From Larix kaempferi (taxonomy: Eukaryota > Streptophyta > Pinopsida > Pinales > Pinaceae), in contig BSBM01000372.1 of the NCBI GenBank assembly GCA_027924585.1, positions 36,592,501 to 36,656,500 on the forward strand: 64,000 nucleotides of DNA. Reading direction: 5' to 3'. A program made the translations under genes and the position numbers. Below the pieces are notes generated by a model. It made no database searches and was not told where the DNA came from. It was given only the letters and a program-made list of their open reading frames with translations. Of the stretch, positions 23,746-33,987 are shown one piece after another (within the stretch, counting starts at the first letter, position 1; every line of letters begins with the position of its first letter).

Positions 23746-24018
23746 GATGTTAATCATGTGATGATGATGCTGATGATCGTGTGATGACGATGCTGACGAT
23801 TGTGAGGATTCAGATATTGATGTTGCTGTAGCTGTTTGAGTGCTGCAGAAGATAAAGACTCAGTACTGAAGATGTTGATGTTCCAGTATTGAAGATGTTC
23901 CAGTAACTGGTTGAGTTACTGATGATGTTGAGAAAGCTTCCAATGATTTATAGATGTATCATGTATGATGTTGATGACTACTTGCTCGTGCAGATGCTGT
24001 TATAATATCCTTCTCGTT
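23746..24018 (+). other. GATGATG-rich tail before the B polypurine tract
   Basis: Imperfect GATGATGCTGATG and TTGATGTT words without a stable period, continuing from the 24-bp array to the purine tract at 24019-24027. Confidence 0.5.
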
Positions 24019-24027
24019 AAGGGGGAG
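24019..24027 (+). other. Element B polypurine tract
   Basis: AAGGGGGAG abuts the 3' LTR. A similar GAAAGGGGGAG occurs at about 22195, just after the RNase H remnant, so the repeat arrays lie between two copies of this motif. Confidence 0.85.
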
Positions 24028-24630
24028 TGTTGAGATATTGTAACTTCAAAGAATATTATATTTGTACTTTATTATTCCGGAGATGTTTCATTCCTCCGTG
24101 AAGATCCTATTGTATATCCGGAGATGTTTATTCCTCCGTCGGAATGTGGTAACTTGGGTTATTAGACTTCCCTAGTGGGGGTCGGCCCTGTATGTGTTAT
24201 GTGGGTCAAAGGGTTATTAGACCACCCTAGAGGGGTCGGCCCAATCAGTTGTAGTGGGGTATTTAACCCATTGGTTAAATACGAGCCTACATGTTTTGTG
24301 TAAAAGACAAGTCGGAGTAGTGTATAAATAGAGGAGGTGTATTCCTCATTTGATACACACTCACTCACTTGAGAGAGGCGCACTTGTGGAGGAGAGGTCT
24401 ACTATGGTGGAGGAGGAGATCGTGTCTTTGGTTTGCATCTTTGTATATTGTTGGTCATCTATATTGAGGAAGCTTTGTTGGGTTTTCTACCCCATGAGGG
24501 TTTCCCAGGATAAATCTGTCTCTTGTGTTTATGCTATGCTTGTTGTTTCTTCAGTGATCTTGTATATGCTATTATTGTGAAATGGAATGTAATGCTGCTA
24601 TTTTCTGTCTTAGCATATTAAATCTAAACA
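24028..24630 (+). repeat. Element B 3' LTR
   Basis: 603 bp, ending CTAAACA, followed by target duplication TTCAT (24631-24635). Differs from the 5' LTR by 19 substitutions and a 2-bp gap. Confidence 0.95.
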
Positions 24631-24948
24631 TTCATTTGATTTGAATTTGAAATGTACTTGTTGTCGCATATCTTCTCAGATGTCTTATCATAGCCAAGCC
24701 GATTTTGTTTATTAGTGATATCTGATTGTTTAATATCTTGTCCATGATTGATGTGCTATTATTGAATTTTTTCTCCATTTCCGCTTTAATATAGGTATTG
24801 TCATTTTCTAGATTTGCGCAGTCTGAGGCATCATTCATGAAGTGTCCTTGAGCCTATTCCCCTTTTCTCATTTCATCTAGTTCTCCTTTTAAGTGAGAGA
24901 TCTCTATATTTCTTTCCTCGAGATGATTTGTCAACAACTCATTTTCCT
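24631..24948 (-). pseudogene. gag: C0 copia Gag, middle part
   Basis: On the minus strand the sequence gives a coiled coil (ENELLTNHLEER, then SHLKGELDEMR), followed by ASDCANLENDN and IMDKILNNQISLINKIGLA. Plant SIRE-like copia Gag has a similar coiled coil and a similar LNSQRSPxDKxGLG-type block between its two knuckle regions. Removing the MITE and one 8-bp duplication joins this frame to SLEESK at 25235-25251. One TAG interrupts the joined frame and another follows DEMRKGE. Confidence 0.7.
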
Positions 24949-25234
24949 ATTTTGATCAGGGTATTTTTTAAGGAATCAAATATTATACCTATATGTAGTG
25001 TTATAGGCTACTATTTGGATTGAAAAAATTATATATATATAAGCAAATAACCAATAAAAAATAGACAATATACTATTAAAACTTGTAATTTTTTGGCGAA
25101 TTTTAGCAATTTAATCATATCTTATGTAAAAATAGGTGAATGTTTATGCTAATTGGTGATTACAGTTTTTAAAAAATGTCCCAAAAATAGCCAATTGGCG
25201 AAATTTATCGCTTAAAAAATACCCTGGTTTTGAT
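24949..25234. repeat. 8-bp target duplication around the MITE
   Basis: ATTTTGAT (24949-24956) and GTTTTGAT (25227-25234) match at seven of eight positions. Eight bases is the duplication length of hAT-family transposons. Confidence 0.75.
24957..25226. mobile_element. Non-autonomous hAT-like MITE, 270 bp
   Basis: The ends are a perfect 16-bp inverted repeat, CAGGGTATTTTTTAAG and its complement. They have the CAGGG...CCCTG termini usual in hAT elements, with an 8-bp (7/8) target duplication outside. The interior is AT-rich with no coding capacity. Excising 278 bp restores the frame of the surrounding C0 gag, an independent check of the borders. A hAT transposase elsewhere would have mobilised it. 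Confidence 0.88.
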
Positions 25235-25251
25235 TCTTCCAGTGATACTTT

Positions 25252-25795
25252 TGTTGGTTGTGGATCCTGATCTTCTAGTCTCATAGATGATGATTTAGGC
25301 ATGTTTGTACCCCCGGTTTGGTTATGATCCCGACACGTGCAACAAGGGGTCTGGGGGAGTGGTGCACTCCCCCGGCTGGGGGGCACGGGGGTCAATGCCC
25401 TTGAAAGAAATTTGTGTTATGGGTTGGTTTTTCACCAACAGATTACGGGCCCATGGTTTTGGGTAACCTATGGTATTTTCCCATTGTATTTCCTGTTTAT
25501 AAGAAAGACATTGTAATACGGCTAGGGTTTATGTACTAGGTATTATGTATTGTAAATATCTCTGAGATCGTGAAAGAGATACTGTGAGATAGTGAAGAGG
25601 AAGTGCAGCGGATGTGCTGCAGGATGTATACCTTCATTTGATGGATGGTATAATAATAAGGACTGGCAATTTCAGTGTGGATGTAGCCCGTCTTGGGTGA
25701 ACCACGATATATTAGTGTCTCTCTTGTAATATGTTTGTGTGATTGTATTTGCATCTTGTTTATTGTCATTGCTCTGCGATCATGTTTTTCTAACA
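25252..25795 (+). mobile_element. Solo LTR inside C0 gag
   Basis: Runs from TGTTGGTTGTGG to TTCTAACA and is homologous in inverse orientation to the solo LTR at 4061-4463, but retains about 140 bp more in its middle. The flanks ACTTT (25247-25251) and GCTTC (25796-25800) share only three of five bases, so the target duplication is decayed or the insertion complex. It contains TTATAAGAAAGAC near 25500. The 83-codon minus-strand frame at 25144-25395 straddles LTR and MITE and is not a gene. Confidence 0.75.
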
Positions 25796-26740
25796 GCTTC
25801 AATTAAGACATCTCTTCTTCAAGCTCCCTATTTTTATGTATTGTGTAGTCTAACTGTTTCTCAAGTTCCATTTCCTTTTTACTCGCCTATTTTTCAAGTG
25901 ATTATTGAATGGCCTTATATTTTTTAACTTGTTCTTCATATTTTGACAACTGATCCTGCAAAAAATTCTTCTTCTTTATCGATTTCTTTAATTCTTCCAG
26001 GGCACTAATCAGTTCACTTTCCAAGTCGACTTTTGCAATTTCTTCATCTTCATATTGACTATTGAATCTGATTTTGGAAACAAATTTTGAAGGTGAGTTA
26101 AGGATCCCATTGTAAATGTACTTACTTAATGTTCCTGATTGACTTTCATGTGTATCTAATGTTTCTTTCTTGATACAAGAACAACAATTTTTCCTTTCTT
26201 TTCAGCCTTCATCTTCTAGAAATGCCATGAAAAGCACTTCTCTTGAACTATCATCACAATCGCCTTCTTTATATGAACTGATGTCTTCCCTAGAGTATAA
26301 ACTCTTCCTCTGTTTAGGGAAATTCTTTATGTTTTCAGTTTTTTCCTGTTGATGTGTCATCCTTCGTTCTTTTTAATTGGCATCTTATTTAGTGTCACTA
26401 TCTCTACTTTCTTTGTAGGGACACTTTGAAGCAAAATGACCTAATCTACGACATTCAAAACATTTGAAGGGTAACTTACCCTTGTATTTTCCGTGACCTC
26501 TTTTTAACTTCCTTACAAAGTTTTCCTCTTCCTCGTTTGATTCATCATATGAGCTCTAGTTATGCTCATGTTTGTTGCACTTTACTTTCTTGATGCCTTT
26601 GAAGGATGCTTCTTTCCTAGTGGGATTTTTCTTTTCGGCTCTCATCTTATAGGTAGTAAGGATCCCATGAAGCTCATATTTTGTTAAGTAGTCTAGATCA
26701 AGTATGTCATGTCCACTCAATAGTGAACATTGGATCAAGA
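25796..26740 (-). pseudogene. gag: C0 copia Gag, N-terminal half with CCHC knuckle
   Basis: Minus-strand order: YELHGILTTYKMRAE (end of the UBN2/Gag core), a basic linker KEASFKGIKKVK, an acidic EEEENFVRKLKRGHGKYKG block, the knuckle CFECRRLGHFASKC (plus about 26415-26468), then EVLFMAFLEDEG and a long coiled coil KEMELEKQL. Stops occur just after the knuckle, after DEG and in the coil. The domain order is that of SIRE-like Ty1/copia Gag. The N-terminal part of the Gag core is missing where element C's presumed LTR begins. A copy about 97% identical lies at 33128-33987. Confidence 0.85.
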
Positions 26741-28298
26741 TCCTAACCCAACCGATCCATTGGGTTGAGAAGACAACTTCAGTATCATGGGGTTAAATTT
26801 TGTGTTCCATGCAATTAATTAATTAGGAATGTGCATTTAATTTTATCCAAAGTTTGTTATCCACTTGGAATATTGCTTTATGATGCATTTAATAATTTTA
26901 TGTTGAATAAATCAAGATAATGCTCCACTCGGGCACATTAGTGGATAAGGTTGAATGAGAAGAGACTTGAGGAAGAAGTAAAGGAGAAAGCACATACATC
27001 TAGAAAATCAGGAAAAGGGAAAGAAAGGAAGAGCAACTTAGGAAAAGCAACATAAAGAAGAAAGCAGCACAAAAGCATAAAGCAGGAAAGTCGAAAAAGA
27101 AGGAAAGTTCAGATAAAGAAGAAAAAGAAGAAAAATCCAAAGCAGAAAGTGGAAAAACAATCAAAAAAGGAAAAAGGAGGAAAGCAAAGCAAAAAAGGAA
27201 AAGGAAGGAAAGCTAGATTTCCTTATCCACTCAAGGAGGGCGCATTAGCTATGGATACTTGCTCCTCAAGTCACCCAATATCTATAAATGAACCAGTGTG
27301 CACCACATTTACATCTTTTGTCAGTTTGAGTATTGGTATGAGAGCAATTTTTCCTTAGAGACTTGGGAAATGTGCCCCTAGTCCAAGCTGGGAGATGTGC
27401 CCCTGCTTCCTGTGATAGGATGATGGTATTCAACCATTTTAATTGATTTTATTTGCAGTTCCTATAGCTGAACCAAGTCTGGGTTGAATTTCAGAAAGCT
27501 TCATGAAGACTATGGTTCGAATCTCAGAGCTTCTCAATGATTTTCAATGCTAGATTGTTGTGTAGAAGAGGAGAAGAGTTTTTGTAATTATTTGAGGAGT
27601 ATATTGGATCATTTATGATTTATTTACGGTCAAAATAAATCTCTGACATCATTAATGTCATTTAATATTACATAATTCATAAATATTCAGAGTTTTCTCC
27701 ACCCCTTCTAGATGTGCCTAGATTTTGACTAGTTTTCATAATACTTGTGAAAGATGAATGAGAAGAGTTCCAAATGAGTTTGTTCATGTTTTTTATGTTA
27801 ATTAACATGTTAAATGACCCAATCCATGTCTTATTTTATAAATTTGTGAGCCTTCATTGACTTTTTGGGATCTCCTGAAAATTACTAGTTGTGCAATTCT
27901 AGAGTGTCAAATTACTAGTATTTTTGTGAGATTTCTTCAGAACTTCTTGTAACTTTATGGAATGTCATTTGACTTTGTAATGACTGTAATTTAATTTAAT
28001 TTAGCCTCTCTAATTCAGAAACACCCATCCCTATCCTCCATTCAAAGTTTATACCCATATTAGTCTGCATATGCTGAGGGGCCCAGGAGCGTTGGAGTAG
28101 ATTTCAGCTTTGTTGATCTTGAAACATCAATGGTCTCAGTACTTTTTGCAGAGGTATCAAAAAATATCATATCCTTCCTTCCATCCAAATATTTTGATCG
28201 TGTCCACCCTCAGTCAAACTAGCTTCCATAAACATTATTTTAATTGATTCTGTGAAGTAGAGAGTTTTTGTATCACTAATCCTAGTTTGTATATTACA
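26741..28298 (+). repeat. Probable 5' LTR of element C, left end unresolved
   Basis: The sequence ends in TATATTACA at 28298, one base before a Met-type primer site, so at least the right part is an LTR. The left end could not be fixed because the 3' LTR is absent. No coding sequence is seen except in the purine tract at 26955-27220. Confidence 0.45.
26955..27220 (+). repeat. Long purine-rich tract
   Basis: About 265 bp composed mostly of A and G (GAAGAAAAAGAAG, GGAAAGAAAGGAAG and similar), lysine/serine/glutamate-coding in all frames. It has no fixed unit. Low-complexity sequence, not a gene. Confidence 0.7.
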
Positions 28299-28299
28299 G

Positions 28300-28311
28300 T
28301 GGTATCAAAGC
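28300..28311 (+). other. Primer binding site, Met type, element C
   Basis: TGGTATCAAAGC differs at one base from the TGGTATCAGAGC sites of A and B. It lies one base after the presumed 5' LTR end and 34 bp before the gag start. Confidence 0.75.
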
Positions 28312-28344
28312 ATGGTCCTGTGAACCTGATCTTTAATTATTTCT

Positions 28345-29309
28345 ATGATTTCAAGAAGATATTCAGATTCCAAGAAGAAAGGTCATTTGTCAGAAGGAGA
28401 AGAGGAAGAGGAAATAAATTCTACTGAAGGGAAACTACAAGGAGAATCAGACATGTCTCACAATGAAGACAAGGAGGAGTTCAAACTCTTTGTTCAAGGC
28501 ATGATGAAAGGTTTTCAAGACATCTCTCGCAATATTTTTCAATTCAGGAAGGATACCAGAGAGTTCTTAGCTCATCATCCAGGGAGAAATATCGGAGAAG
28601 GGAGAAGCAATGGTACCCTACCTGGAAAGAGGAAGAGAAACGGTGGCCATATTTTCTCAAAAATTGGGCCCCACAATCGCCTTGATGAATTCAAGATGGA
28701 TTCTCCATGTTACTCTAGGCCTACTATTCCCAAGTTCACTAAAGAAAAAGAGAAGAACCTAAGGTTCAAAATGGAAGTCTTGATTCATGGGAAGACAAAT
28801 ATGTTGAGTTCACAAGAAGGTTGGCTGAAAGATTCAAAAGAATAGATCCTGAGATCACCTTCAGGGAACTAGCACATGTGAAGCAAACTGGAACTTATGA
28901 AGCTTACATATCTAAGTTCCAAAAATTAGTTGTGATGATCTCTGATATTTCAGAAGCTAGACTAATCTTGTTGTTTAGTGAAGGTTTATCAGAACCTTTG
29001 AAAGGCTTGGTGAAATATTACAGAACCATTACCTTGCAAGATGCACTAAGTCGAACCAGAGACTTGCAATACTCTCTTCCAAGGACCAGATTTCCTCATA
29101 GGACTGTTGGTCCTACTCAGTTCAAGAACCAAAGGCCACCCATGAAGAGTCCTTCTAGAAATTTCAAAAAGGATAACTATGCTAAGGATCGAGATGAATT
29201 GAGGAGAAGTAAGTTGTGCTTCACTTATCAGGAGCCATGGGTTCCAGGACATAGATGTGCTAAAGGAAAATCACACTACATTGAGGTTTATTCAGAGAGC
29301 GAAGATTAG
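28345..29309 (+). pseudogene. gag: Element C Gag (gypsy), frameshifted
   Basis: Starts at ATG 28345 with an acidic, helical N-terminus and RPTIPKF. It shifts from frame 1 to frame 0 around 28770-28820 and continues with LAERFKRIDPEITFREL, TYEAYISKFQKL and LSEPLKGLV, the standard gypsy Gag core, then a basic linker. The single knuckle reads CFTYQEPWVPGHRC. Its second Cys is Tyr (TGT/TGC to TAT), so the zinc site is broken. Ends at TAG 29307-29309. Pol follows on the same strand. Confidence 0.85.
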
Positions 29310-29873
29310 GAAGATGAAGAAGAGGCCCCAACAGATGCACAATTGGCCTATGAGACTGCATAAGGAGAACCTACCCCCGAGCATTGCAAGATTGTAGTAC
29401 TTTCATGGGTACCTCACTTCCATACACTCAGATTAAAAGGAGTGGTTCAAGGAAAATCAGTCAATGTGTTAGTAGATGGAGGATCAACACATAACTTCAT
29501 TGAATCAACTCTAGTTGAGAGGAGGAAGTTACATACTGAAAAATTTGGAGGCTTCACTGTTATCATTCCAGATAATAAATCTATGAATTGTTGTAGATGG
29601 ATTCCTAAATTGCAGATTTGTGTAGGAGAACATACCATTACAAATAGATTCTGTGTTGTGGATGTGGATGATACTAACATGGTTTTGGGATTACAATGGT
29701 TGTATTCCATTGGTAAGCATTCAATATACTACCAAGTCCCTGAGATGATCTTCAAGGTAGAAGTTGGGAAGGAGGTAGTGATTAGAGGGATCAACACCTA
29801 TCGAAAACAAGTGGTAAGTGCACACTTTATGGGATCCATACTAAGGCATGGAGATATTGAATGGGATGCATAA
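29310..29873 (+). pseudogene. pol: Element C aspartic protease
   Basis: Frame 0, residues from MVQGKSVNVLVDGGSTHNFI to a TAA at 29871-29873. The active-site box is DGG instead of the usual D(S/T)G, a variant I know from other plant gypsy proteases. The flap-side motif DVDDTNMVLGLQWL is in the expected place. It would mature Gag and Pol. It is continuous with RT downstream apart from the terminal stop, which sits in a normally open linker. Confidence 0.8.
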
Positions 29874-30814
29874 TGCCTAATCACCACAAAGGGAAACTCA
29901 TTTGAAGTAGCTCATTATCCTAAAGACATTCAAAAGTTACTCCAAAAGCATGAGAAGGTGTTTGGGGATCTTCCTCATGGTAGGCCACCTTATAGAGGAG
30001 TAGAGCATATAATTGAGTTGGAGATACGAACTACACCTATCAAAGTACATCGCTACAAGCACCCAAAAATATTCAGGGATGAGATAGAGCGAATAATCAA
30101 GGAATTGATTGACTTGGGATTCATTAGGCCAAGTTCAAGTCCTTTTGCCTCGTAGTCCTTGTGAAGAAGAAATATGGGACCATGAGGATGTGCATAGATT
30201 ACAAAGCTCTCAACAAGAAGACTATAAAAAACAAATATCCTATTCCAAGGATTGATGAGCTTATGGATGAGCTACATGTGGCCAAGTACTTTTCAAAGAC
30301 TAAGCTTCGATCTGGTTACCATCAAATCAGCATGAAAGAAGAAATCTAGAAGATAGCCTTTTGGTGTCACCATGGGCACTTTGAGTTTCTGGTTATTCCT
30401 TTTGGCCTAACAAATGCACCTGTAACTTTTCAATCTTGCATGAACATAGTGTTCAGCAGGTAGCTTCGTAAGTTTGTACTTGCTTTCTTTGATGATATTT
30501 TGATCTATAGTAGGACTTGGGAAGAGCATTTGCATCATTTGGCCATTGTACTAACAATCTTGGCAAATCAATCTTTTTATGCAAAGTTAACCAAGTGTGA
30601 GTTTGGGATGACTGAGATTTTGTATCTTGGTCGTGTGATTGGTCAAGATGGAGTTAAGTTTCACATGGAAAAGATCCAAGCCATTCTAGATTGGCCTAGT
30701 CCTAAAAATCTCATTGAACTAAGAGGGTTCATTGGGCTATGTACCTACTACTGGAAGTTTGTCAAAGGCTTTTCCAAATTGACATCTCCATTGACAGACC
30801 TCGCTAAGAAATGA
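29874..30814 (+). pseudogene. pol: Element C reverse transcriptase
   Basis: Begins in frame 0 (FGDLPHGRPPYRGVEHIIEL, a gypsy RT entry motif) and shifts to frame 2 near 30155. It then shows [41 protein letters not shown] and the catalytic FFDDILIYS (DD at 30491-30496), followed by the thumb/connection SPKNLIELRGFIGL. Stops at 30153, 30347, about 30461 and 30812. The catalytic aspartates are intact although the gene is dead. Confidence 0.9.
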
Positions 30815-31260
30815 GCTTTCCATTGGTTAGAAGAATCTAAACAAGTGTTCAACAGAATGAAGGAGTTAATGAGCATTTGTCTTGTTCTTGCACTTCCAAT
30901 TTTTTCTCAACCTTTTGTTCTTGAGTGTGATGCTTTAGGGAATGGAATTGGAGTAGTCTTGATGCAAAATAAGCACCCCTTGGCCTTTGAGAGCAGAAAA
31001 TTTGAGCCACATGAAAGGTTGTATTCAGTCTATGACAAAGAGATGCTAGCCATAATTCATGTGCTAGTCAAGTTTAGGTAGTATTTGGTGTGAGGTAAGT
31101 TCATTATCAAGACTGATCACAATAGTTTGAGACACTTTTTAACACAAAAGGAGCTTAATGATAGGAAACAGAAGTGGGTAAGAAAGGTCCAAGCAATTGA
31201 ATTTGATATTGAATATAAGAAGGGTAAGATGAACATTATAGTTGATGCACTGTTTAGAAA
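30815..31260 (+). pseudogene. pol: Element C RNase H
   Basis: Frame 2: FVLECDALGNGIGVVLMQ, HPLAFESRKF, ERLYSVYDKEMLAIIHVL and TDHNSLRHFL, the ordered RNase H blocks of Ty3/gypsy Pol, ending near a DALFRKP box (usually DALSRKP). Two stops near 31079 and 31091 lie where the family has Gln and Arg. It would remove the RNA template strand. Confidence 0.85.
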
Positions 31261-31580
31261 ACCCACACTTGCATTTCTCAAATTTCATGATGATTGGAAA
31301 GTACATCTTGGGGTAGAATACACAAAGAACCAGTTTGCTTGTGATTTGTTTGATGGAGTAATTCATGATGATGCTAATAAGATTCTCAATGGTATTATTT
31401 ATTATAAGTATAGAATCTTTGTAGTTCCAGAATACATACTAAAGAAGAATATCCCTGAAGCTGCCCATGATGTGCCTTTAGCAGGTCATCCGGGGTCTGT
31501 GAAGACTTATAGGAAAGTGAGGGAAATGTTCACATGGAAGGGGTTGAAGAAGGAGGTGATGGAGCATGTCAGGTCATGTG
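31261..31580 (+). pseudogene. pol: Element C integrase, N-terminal fragment
   Basis: Frame 2 continues with the integrase zinc domain: AGHPGSVKTYRKV, MFTWKGLKKEV and HVRSC, the first three ligands of the HHCC site. Just after HVRSC the sequence changes to GAT-rich repeat. The DDE core, the rest of the element and the 3' LTR are missing. The open frame continues into the repeat to 31810 only because the repeat lacks stops. Confidence 0.85.
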
Positions 31581-32150
31581 TGACGATGACGATGATGACG
31601 ATAATGATGTACTTACTAATGATGACGATGATGTACTTACTGATGTTGATGATTACTACAATATTGATGATGATGATGTACATACTGATGTTGATGATGG
31701 CTACAATGACAATGATGATGTTGATTTACTATATGATGATGATGACGATGTCGATGTCGATGTTAATTATGATGATGATGCATATGATATCACTTATGGA
31801 TCCTGATTGATCCTAATGGAACCTAAATATCTGTGATGACATCTAAACGAACCTATTATCACCGAAATGGCCGTAACGACATCTAAACGAACCTATTATC
31901 ACCAAAATGACTGTAATGACATCTAAATGCCCCTAGCAATTACATGACATGAATCCTAACGATGATGAGTGATGATGAACACTAATGACATATAAGTGGG
32001 CATGATGACAATGATGATGATGTACTGAATGATGACGATGACGATGATGATGAGGATGATGCTGAAGATGTACCATATGAAATTGATGATGATGATGAAA
32101 ACAATGTCGATGTCCACGATGATGATGCATGTCATAGCACATCTGGATCA
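31573..32150 (+). repeat. GAT/GAC-rich low-complexity array with 40-bp duplication
   Basis: Two GAT-rich blocks (31573-31800 and about 31960-32150) contain larger imperfect periods with GATGATGTACTTACTGATG. Between them a 40-bp unit ATCTAAACGAACCTATTATC... is present twice (31841-31880, 31881-31920) with a partial third copy. The + frame 31534-31806 is almost all Asp; the - frame 31933-32151 is His-rich. Neither looks like a gene. Confidence 0.85.
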
Positions 32151-32209
32151 TGATTTATCCGAATGGCATGTAAATGATTGTAACATCATCTGATTGACCC
32201 TAATGTCAC

Positions 32210-33127
32210 CTAAATTACTCTAATGACGTTGAAATTTATGGTTTGAATTTGAAAAAGATTAAAGTGTAGAGTTAGAGTAAACTTTGCTTCAAAAGACTCA
32301 AAGTAGAGCTATTTAGTTAATGTTAATAAATGCATGATTTTCTTATAAAGTTTTGAATTTTCAAAACTTTTAGTCAAACAATTTTGAAGAAGTAAAAATT
32401 TTATAAATGAAAAATGAAAAATTAAGTTTTAAAATACAAGATTAATCTATTAAGTACTGTTAGGAAGACACAGTTTCTTATAAATGTAAAATTTTAAATT
32501 TTCATAATTTATATCAAAATATTTTATAGAAAAATTAAGTAATACATGATAGAAAATAAAAATGTTATAAAACATTAAGTGTAAAAATTTCAAATAATAT
32601 TTCAAATATTAAATAGGAGTGATTTTTATACAAAATAATCATTTAAAAAAAGAAATATTTAAAAGAAAACATGACATTAATAAAAAATTATCCATAAAAA
32701 GGGAAAGAAAAAATTAAAAGAATCATAATTAATCCTTCAAATGTATAATTAGTTTTTTTATTTTAATTTCGAATATTTTATATTAAAAAACACATCCATA
32801 CAAAATTTGGGCATTTTTGAGAATAATATGAAAGAATAAAAGAGGACGGGGAAATTTTCTCCTCCACATGACCTTGCTTCTTTCTGCATAATAAAGATTC
32901 TAACCCATTTTCTTCCTGTCTATGATTCTGAAAGAGTTTTCAAAAATATATACAAAACAGATAGTTCCCGCTCAACTATAAGATTTACATACTTCACTTG
33001 GAACTAGAATATTCAAAAAGTCTTCCAGAGGCATAAAACTAAACATGTCCAACGTTGGCGTCGCTCAATATTGTTACCTACCTCCTCATTGCCTTATCTA
33101 TTTTCTTCATCACATAATTGAATGGCC
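32210..33127. other. AT-rich stretch, nothing recognised
   Basis: Strongly A/T-rich sequence with homopolymer runs. No coding sequence, terminal repeat or RNA gene seen. Confidence 0.5.
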
Positions 33128-33987
33128 TATTTCTCAAGTTCCATTTCCTTTTTACTCGCCTATTTTTCAAGTTCCATTTCCTTTTTACTCGCCTATTTTT
33201 CAAGTGATTATTGAATGGCCTTATATTTTTTAACTTGTTCTTCATATTTTGACAACTGATCCTGCAAAAAATTCTTCTTCTTTATCGATTTCTTTAATTC
33301 TTCCAGGGCACTAATCAGTTCACTTTCTGAGTCGACTTTTGCAATTTCTTCGTCTTCATATTGACTATCGAATCTGATTTTGGAAACAAATTTTGAAGGT
33401 GAGTTAAGGATCTCACTGTAAACGTACTTACTTAATGTTCCTAATTGACTTTCATGTGTATCTAATGTTTCTTTCTTGATACAAGAACAACAACTTTTCC
33501 TTTCTTTTGAGCCTTCATCTTCTAGAAATGCCATGAAAAGCACTTCTCTTGAACTATCATCACAATCACCTTCTTCAGATGAACTGATGTCTTCCCTAGA
33601 GTACAAACTCTTCCTCTATTTAGGGAACTTCTTTATGTTTTCAGTTTTTTCCTGTTGATGTGTCATCCTTCGTTCTTTTTAATTGGCATCTTATTTAGTG
33701 TCACTATCTCTACTTTCTTTGTAGGGACACTTTGAAGCAAAATGACCTAATCTACGACATTCAAAACATTTGAAGGGTAACTTACCCTTGTATTTTTCGT
33801 GACCTCTTTTTAACTTCCTTACAAAGTTTTCCTCTTCCTTGTTTGATTCATCATATGAGCTCTAGTTATGCTCATGTTTGTTGCACTTTACTTTCTTGAT
33901 GCCTTTGAAGGATCCTTCTTTCCTAGTGGGATTTTCCTTTTCGGCTCTCATCTTATAGGTAGTAGGGATCCCATGAAGCTCATATTT
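33128..33987 (-). pseudogene. gag: Second copy of copia Gag N-terminal half
   Basis: Same orientation and content as 25840-26690: ELHGIPTTYKMRAE, basic linker, CCHC knuckle and a longer open coiled-coil frame of 132 codons (33208-33606) starting MYSREDISSSEEGD. By eye it differs at about 24 of 860 positions from the first copy. A 39-bp block CAAGTTCCATTTCC... is duplicated in tandem at about 33137-33214. The copy ends abruptly at 33987, where plus-strand PPR-coding sequence starts. Confidence 0.85.

Larger units (their letters stand above)
17682..24630 (+). mobile_element. Element B: degenerate Ty1/copia retrotransposon
   Basis: A 6,949-bp insertion with LTRs of 605 and 603 bp, TG...CA ends, perfect target duplication TTCAT, a Met-type primer site directly after the 5' LTR and a purine tract AAGGGGGAG before the 3' LTR. 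By eye the LTRs differ at 19 positions plus one 2-bp gap. The interior holds only a broken end of pol (21370-22190). It also has tandem duplications in the leader and a 1.1 kb minisatellite array near the 3' end. The element is non-autonomous and sits inside the gag of C0. Confidence 0.92.

Noticed and set aside
25144-25395. 83-codon minus frame with a Cys pair
   Set aside because: It crosses the border between solo LTR and MITE, so it is a chance frame.
31127-31810. 227-codon frame ending in a Met/Thr-rich tail
   Set aside because: Only the first part is pol. The tail is the GAT array read in one frame.
31933-32151. His-rich minus-strand frame
   Set aside because: Reverse translation of GATGAT repeats; no gene signal.
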